Positions 32,950 to 37,163 of a DNA stretch of 37,163 nucleotides are shown here, one piece after another. The DNA is from DASVAL01 sp035649575 (GTDB taxonomy: Bacteria > Planctomycetota > UBA1135 > UBA2386). The stretch is taken from contig DASRJH010000278.1 of NCBI GenBank assembly GCA_035649575.1, positions 1-37,163 of the forward strand. The letters are read 5' to 3'. Under the pieces are notes generated by a model. That model was not told the DNA's origin. It was given only the letters and a program-made list of their open reading frames with translations, and did not search any database. Numbering within the stretch: position 1 is the first letter of the stretch; every line of letters begins with the position of its first letter. The translations under genes were made by a program, and so were the position numbers.

Positions 32950-34317
32950 TCAGAAGCGATGGGCTGGATGGGTACCGATCAGGACTTCGAAGCTGAGCCA
33001 CACCGAGTGGACCGGGTCCGCCAGCGCGTCGGTGTCGTCGTAGTTGTATTGCAGGCGCAGACGCGAGAACTCGCTCGGCTGATACACGAGCAGCGGCGAG
33101 AGCCGCAGGCGATCGGCGCGGAACATGTCGCTGTCGCGGTCGAACGTCTGGGTCGCCGCGTCGTAGCTCGAGCCTGCACCAGTGGCGTAGTCGACGCGCA
33201 GGCCGGCTGACCAGTACTGCGCGAAGCCACACAGACCTTGCAGGTAACCACCGTGGTCGCGCAGCGTGTCGCGCGGCAGCGCCACGGGGTTCAACGGATC
33301 CGCATCGTCGACCTGATCGGCAGCGTCGAACACACGCGCGACGTACTCGCCTTGCAGACGCCACTCGGGCCAACGGTCACGGGCATCCGTAGACCGTACA
33401 CGCAGCGCGAAGTCGACGCCGTAGATCAGGGTGTCGGCGTCGCCGCCCGTCGCGTTGGGGCCCAGAGCTCCGGAGATTCCGACCAGCAGCGTCGCGGTGT
33501 CCGCGAGAGGCAACTCGGCGACTGCACGCGCCGAGTACACGACGTCGGCGAACGACCGCACCTCGCGCTCGGTGAAGAAGCGCCCGCCGATGGGCCGCTC
33601 GCCGTAGAACTCGTCGTTCGCGAGGAAGCTGGCCATTCCTTCGCCGTTCGCGTTCTGCACCGAAAGGAACAACTCTGCATATTGCTCCCCGGGCACGAGC
33701 CAGGACACGCGCGCACCGGGCGCGCGCATGCCGTCGGGCCCGAGTACGCGCGTGATGATCACCGGCTGGTCGACCCAGTCCCAGGCGTGCGGGTGTACCT
33801 GGTTCATGCGGCCGAACTCGGTGAGGTAGTGGCCGACCTTGAGCTGCAGGTCGGCGGGCAGCTGCTGCGTCGTCGCGTAGGCCTCCTCGAGCTCCACGAC
33901 CGTTTCGCCTTCGATCGGGTCGAGCTGGGTGACCAAGAACGCCTGCGCGGTGAAGTACGGATCGACCGCCGCGGCCAGAGACAGCTCAGCTTGTTGAAGC
34001 GTGAAGCCGCGCTTGCGCGGATCGTGGCCGCCGCCCTGCAGGTCGCCGAGTACCCTGTCGCGCTCGGTCGAGCTGCCGACCGCGCCCATCACGTCGAGCG
34101 AGAGGTCGACCAGCCGCACCGGCCCCTGCTGTTGACCGAGGCCTGGCGAAGCGGTGCCCGCGTTGGTCAGATCCCTCGCCGCGCGTTCGAGCGCGGCACG
34201 GCGCGCGTCCGACGGTGGAGGTGGATCTTGCGGTGCCGGTGCGGCACCGCCTCGAGCCGGAAGAAGGCTCACGCAGGCGGCGATGCCGAGCACCGCCGCA
34301 GAGACACGAAGTAGCAT
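32950..34317 (-). CDS. Outer-membrane porin-like beta-barrel protein linked to metal import
   Basis: A 455-residue protein with a signal peptide (LLRVSAAVLGIAACVSLLPARGGAA). A short linker contains QDPPPPSDARRAALERAA; then comes a long beta-rich region of alternating hydrophobic strands, such as FTLQQAELSLAAAVDPYFTAQAFL, LQLKVGHYLTEFGRMNQVH and AELPLADTATLLVGISGAL. The chain ends with an aromatic residue (HPAHRF), as in outer-membrane barrels. The Asp-rich DDADPLNP and DRDSDMF stretches could be external loops. AGGAGA precedes the ATG. Placement directly before the metal-binding protein suggests an outer-membrane entry route for the same metal. I do not recognise a named family. Confidence 0.72.
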   Translation of the reverse strand: MLLRVSAAVLGIAACVSLLPARGGAAPAPQDPPPPSDARRAALERAARDLTNAGTASPGLGQQQGPVRLVDLSLDVMGAVGSSTERDRVLGDLQGGGHDPRKRGFTLQQAELSLAAAVDPYFTAQAFLVTQLDPIEGETVVELEEAYATTQQLPADLQLKVGHYLTEFGRMNQVHPHAWDWVDQPVIITRVLGPDGMRAPGARVSWLVPGEQYAELFLSVQNANGEGMASFLANDEFYGERPIGGRFFTEREVRSFADVVYSARAVAELPLADTATLLVGISGALGPNATGGDADTLIYGVDFALRVRSTDARDRWPEWRLQGEYVARVFDAADQVDDADPLNPVALPRDTLRDHGGYLQGLCGFAQYWSAGLRVDYATGAGSSYDAATQTFDRDSDMFRADRLRLSPLLVYQPSEFSRLRLQYNYDDTDALADPVHSVWLSFEVLIGTHPAHRF

Positions 34318-34409
34318 CGGAGTTCTCCTGGTGACGCTGCCGAGGGCAGCTCGGAATGCCGGCAGCACGGGCGCTGTGGCGCCGCGTGCCGTCGAACGGA
34401 ACCGTCAAC

Positions 34410-34796
34410 TCACACCAGGAGGGTTCGCGGCGGCGCACGCACGCGGTAGAGATCGAACGAGGCCACGGAGGGTACCGCCGCCACCGGCGGACGCACGACG
34501 GCACACAGAGGCCAGGGCAGCGACGGCACCGCGACCGCTGGCGCCGGCCGCATCGGCAGCGGTGTGGCCAACAGGTCGCAGAGGCAGCACCGTTCGGCAG
34601 GCGCCACCTCCGGCCGCACGACTGGAATCCGGCGCGCGTTTGCGTTGGTGTCGTGATGCTGCCGGCCGCAGCAGCAGGCCGCGCAATCACTCGGATCAGA
34701 AAGCGCGTGCTGCACGCGGTGGACGCCTGGCGCGAAGGCCTGTAGCAGCAACAGCAGTGTTGCCAGCAGTGCTTGCAACGCACGCGCCCGGGTCAT
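34410..34796 (-). CDS. Small exported Cys/His-rich protein (DUF2946-like), possible metal-related
   Basis: A 128-residue protein. The N-terminus RALQALLATLLLLLQAFAPG is a signal peptide or single anchor. It is followed by a Cys/His cluster: CAACCCGRQHHD, and later ERCCLCDLL. The C-terminus YRVRAPPRTLLV resembles the RAPP ending seen in DUF2946-like small proteins that often neighbour metal-uptake genes. It precedes the porin-like gene by 92 bases on the same strand. A possible promoter (TTGCGT, 18 bases, TATCGT) lies just upstream of the ATG. Metal binding is inferred from the residues only. Confidence 0.6.
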   Translation of the reverse strand: MTRARALQALLATLLLLLQAFAPGVHRVQHALSDPSDCAACCCGRQHHDTNANARRIPVVRPEVAPAERCCLCDLLATPLPMRPAPAVAVPSLPWPLCAVVRPPVAAVPSVASFDLYRVRAPPRTLLV

Positions 34797-34873
34797 GGCG
34801 ATCTGACGATAGGAGGCTTCGCCGCAGCAACGCAAGGCCCGTCGTGAAGTCCGAGCTGGGATCGGCTCGCCGA

Positions 34874-36451
34874 CTAGCGATCGGATGAGGACCCACGCGA
34901 CGCGCTGCCCCATGCGGCCGGCGCTGGGGTCGGTGCGAGCAGCGCCTGCAGATGCTCCTTCTGCAACGCGGTCGCCTCCGACAGTGCCTCGAGCCGCCAG
35001 TGTTCCTGGCGCGGAGCTCCGTCCGCAACCTCGGCGAAACGCAACCCGAACCAGGCCAGCGCCTCCTGGTAGTCGATCTCGGCGGTGGAACGCAGCACCT
35101 GATCGAAGAACGCCGTCTGCGCCGCGCCGGCGACCTCGGCGGCGATCGCTTCGAACTGCTCCGCGGTGAACCCGCTCGCGCCCGAGTAGCGCGCATACGC
35201 AGCCCGCATGACCTCGTCGAGGCCGTGCCGGCCCTCGGTCGCGGCGCGCAGGCGCGCTTCGAGCACGAAGCCGACGACGGGGCCCTTCACGTAGTAGCTG
35301 ATCGTCTTGCGCGGGTCGCCGCCCGTGCCCGACATCGAGCCCTTCCACACCGACAGCGACGCGTCGGCGAGCGTCTGTAGCTTGCGTCCCGCGGTGTGCT
35401 GCAGACTGCGCACGTGGTCCGACACGAGCCCGAGCCACGTCGGAGCCGTGATCACGCCGCTTCGCGCGAGCGCCAGCTCGCCGAACCACGTCGTGAGTCC
35501 CTCGGCGATCCACAGGCTCGGGGTGCTCGGCGGGTTCTCGTAGTCGAACGGTCCGAGCTCGACGGGGCGCAGCCGCTTCACGTTGAAGGCGTGTGCGTAC
35601 TCGTGCGCGACGAACGAAAGGAAGCGCGCATCGTCGGGCCGTTGCCGGCTGTTGGCGCTCAGCAGCGTCGAGTCGAGATGCTCGAGGCCGCCGTTGCTGT
35701 TGCGGAAGCCCGCGAGGAAGACGTAGCGCTGGAACGGCACGGCGCCGAACGTGCGGCACAGCTCGGCCGTGATCGGCTGCAGGTTCTGCACGAGCAGCCC
35801 GGTGTCCCAACCGCTGTCGCTGCCGAAGGCGGCCCACTCGTGGCGCGCGCCGAACACGTCGAACGCGGTCGTCGTGACCGTGCCGAGCACGATCGGAGAG
35901 TCGAGCAGCCAGTCGTAGTCGCGTGCTTTGTAGTGGTGGACCGCGCCGCCGGGCTCGAGCGGCAGAGCCGTCGCGCTGTGTTGCCAGCCTTCGGGCAGGT
36001 TGATGGCGACGTGATGCGCGCGCGCCGGTGCGCCGACCTCGCCGACGAACGTCGCCGGGCCGCAGAAGACCGCGAACGCCTGCGCGATCTGGTTGTGCGT
36101 CACCGAGGCGCGCTTGCAGGACAGCGAGTAGGTGAGGGTCACGGCGGCGGCACCAGCCGTCGCAACGCGCCAGCGATTGTCCTTCGGTTTGCTGACGGCG
36201 AGCTCGCCGCCGTCACTGCGAGCGGCGAACGTCAGGACCTGGTCGTGGTAGTTCTCGACGCGGTAGAAGCCCGGGGACCAGACCGGCAGGAACACTTCGA
36301 GCTCCTTCGTGCTCGCGGTCGGGAACGTCGCGGTCACCTCGGCGATCTGCGCGGGCACGTCCACGATGGCCAGCGTGTAGTGCACGTCCTGTGCTTGGAG
36401 CGACGGACCGAGCAGCAGCCAGAGAGCGATGCGTGGACGGCCGGACTTCAT
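34874..36451 (-). CDS. M61-family (glycyl aminopeptidase-like) metallopeptidase
   Basis: A 525-residue protein with a signal peptide (RIALWLLLGPSLQAQ). The N-terminal beta domain is M61-like (VFLPVWSPGFYRVENYHDQV). The zinc motif is HEYAHAFNVKRLRP (HExxH at about 284), with the third ligand in WIAEGLTTWF and the conserved YYVKGPVVGFVLEARLR after it. The C-terminal PDZ domain found in many M61 enzymes is not apparent. It probably acts in the periplasm. It starts 34 bases after the preceding gene ends, so they are likely cotranscribed. Confidence 0.88.
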   Translation of the reverse strand: MKSGRPRIALWLLLGPSLQAQDVHYTLAIVDVPAQIAEVTATFPTASTKELEVFLPVWSPGFYRVENYHDQVLTFAARSDGGELAVSKPKDNRWRVATAGAAAVTLTYSLSCKRASVTHNQIAQAFAVFCGPATFVGEVGAPARAHHVAINLPEGWQHSATALPLEPGGAVHHYKARDYDWLLDSPIVLGTVTTTAFDVFGARHEWAAFGSDSGWDTGLLVQNLQPITAELCRTFGAVPFQRYVFLAGFRNSNGGLEHLDSTLLSANSRQRPDDARFLSFVAHEYAHAFNVKRLRPVELGPFDYENPPSTPSLWIAEGLTTWFGELALARSGVITAPTWLGLVSDHVRSLQHTAGRKLQTLADASLSVWKGSMSGTGGDPRKTISYYVKGPVVGFVLEARLRAATEGRHGLDEVMRAAYARYSGASGFTAEQFEAIAAEVAGAAQTAFFDQVLRSTAEIDYQEALAWFGLRFAEVADGAPRQEHWRLEALSEATALQKEHLQALLAPTPAPAAWGSASRGSSSDR

Positions 36452-36485
36452 GCGCGCAGCGTATCCGGGCCGCTTCCCCGGCGCG

Positions 36486-37163
36486 TCACAAGCGAACGCG
36501 CACCTCGGCGACTTCGCGCGGCCGGATCGAGACGCGGTGTTCGCGCGCGCCGTGGTCTCGGAAGTCGAACGTCAACAGGTAGTCGCCAGCCGGCAGGATC
36601 GCCGTGAAGTCGTTGGGGCCGCCGGGCAGCAGCTCGCCCCAGGCCCCGGTGTCCGTGCCGTTCTCGGTCCTCACCGAGAACCGGTCCGTGACGTCTTTTC
36701 CGGTCGCGTCGACGACGCGGCACGTGCCGCCGACGTAGAGCCCGCTGCTGTCCGTCGCAGAGACCGTGAAGCGGCCGCCGAACATTGCCGGGAAGGTGAT
36801 CTGTCGAGGCACAGTGCCGACTTCGACGTCGCGTTCGGAAGGCAGCAGGAAGACGCCGTTGCGTTCGCCGCCGCCGGGACCGGCCGTGAGGTGGTAGCGA
36901 CCCGGCGGCAGGAACAACCGGAACGGCCCGCTGCGGTCGTCGCGCATCAGATGCTCGCGGCCCTCGCGGCCGTCCTCGGACCGCCACGTGATCACGGTGT
37001 TGCGCACGCGGTAGTCGCCTTCGAACTCGATCGTTACCTCGCCGAGCGCCGCTGCGAGCTCGAGCTCGATCGTCGTGCCCGCGGCCCGAGGGTCCACCGT
37101 CGTCCAAGGCGATTGCAGCTGCTGGTGGCTCGCCTGCGCGCGCAGCGGCCGCGTCGTCACGAT
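36486..37163 (-). CDS. C-terminal part of an exported beta-sandwich (carboxypeptidase regulatory-like) protein, 5' end outside window
   Basis: The frame is open to the window edge, so the ATG near 37160 is probably internal. About 225 residues are visible, rich in short beta strands with repeated proline/glycine turns: LFLPPGRYHLTAG, ITFPAMFGGRFTVSA and ILPAGDYLLTFDFRDHG. The LPxGxY pattern is typical of carboxypeptidase-regulatory-like or prealbumin-like domains. It could be a surface or periplasmic protein, and it sits upstream of the M61 peptidase. The full domain order is unknown. Confidence 0.65.
   Translation of the reverse strand: MVTTRPLRAQASHQQLQSPWTTVDPRAAGTTIELELAAALGEVTIEFEGDYRVRNTVITWRSEDGREGREHLMRDDRSGPFRLFLPPGRYHLTAGPGGGERNGVFLLPSERDVEVGTVPRQITFPAMFGGRFTVSATDSSGLYVGGTCRVVDATGKDVTDRFSVRTENGTDTGAWGELLPGGPNDFTAILPAGDYLLTFDFRDHGAREHRVSIRPREVAEVRVRL

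Overview
The window is GC-rich bacterial DNA with tightly packed genes on both strands. Several traits point to a planctomycete: a short ECF-like sigma factor next to a membrane Ser/Thr kinase with TPR-like repeats, secreted Kelch-type proteins with a shared C-terminal domain ending in N-G-L-R-(L/F), a DUF3299 protein, and HEAT/VWA exported proteins. A lineage below phylum cannot be fixed from this sequence alone. No rRNA, tRNA, CRISPR array or insertion sequence was seen.

Layout. 0-1.1 kb: the end of a membrane protein. 1.3-3.9 kb: a DGQHR-domain protein divergent from a B12-binding/radical SAM protein. 3.97-4.63 kb: a Phd/RelE-type toxin-antitoxin pair. 4.74-5.00 kb: a small selenoprotein of the SelW/Rdx family whose gene is interrupted by an in-frame TGA, with a bacterial SECIS-like hairpin just downstream; ordinary gene calling would miss it. 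5.0-6.4 kb: a secreted Kelch-like protein. 6.6-8.4 kb: etfB-etfA. 9.2-11.3 kb: an exported HEAT/VWA protein. 11.3-16.2 kb: a five-gene operon dapE-lysC-dapB-dapA-dapD, in which every junction overlaps by 4-8 bases, for the succinylase route to diaminopimelate and lysine.

16.6-23.4 kb is a patch of damaged genes: an ORF6N gene with a frameshift and a lost 3' end, an ECF-like sigma factor split by one in-frame TAG, and a frameshifted DUF4160 gene beside an intact DUF2442 gene. Between them are a DegT-type aminotransferase and a very long ORF joining a Ser/Thr kinase to a Kelch-like secreted protein. These breaks may be real decay or sequence errors.

23.6-28.7 kb is a minus-strand operon: a DUF3299 lipoprotein-like protein, a HEAT-like exported protein and an oversized (1150 aa) GlmS-like protein. 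A MATE transporter diverges from it. 30.4-34.8 kb holds a metal (zinc/manganese-type) ABC importer (binding protein, ATPase, permease) preceded by an outer-membrane porin-like protein and a small Cys/His-rich exported protein. The right end has an M61-family peptidase and the C-terminal part of an exported protein.

The most notable item is the hidden selenoprotein. Next are the TAG-interrupted sigma factor, the kinase-Kelch fusion, the palindrome at the ORF6N frameshift, and the outer-membrane partner of the metal importer.
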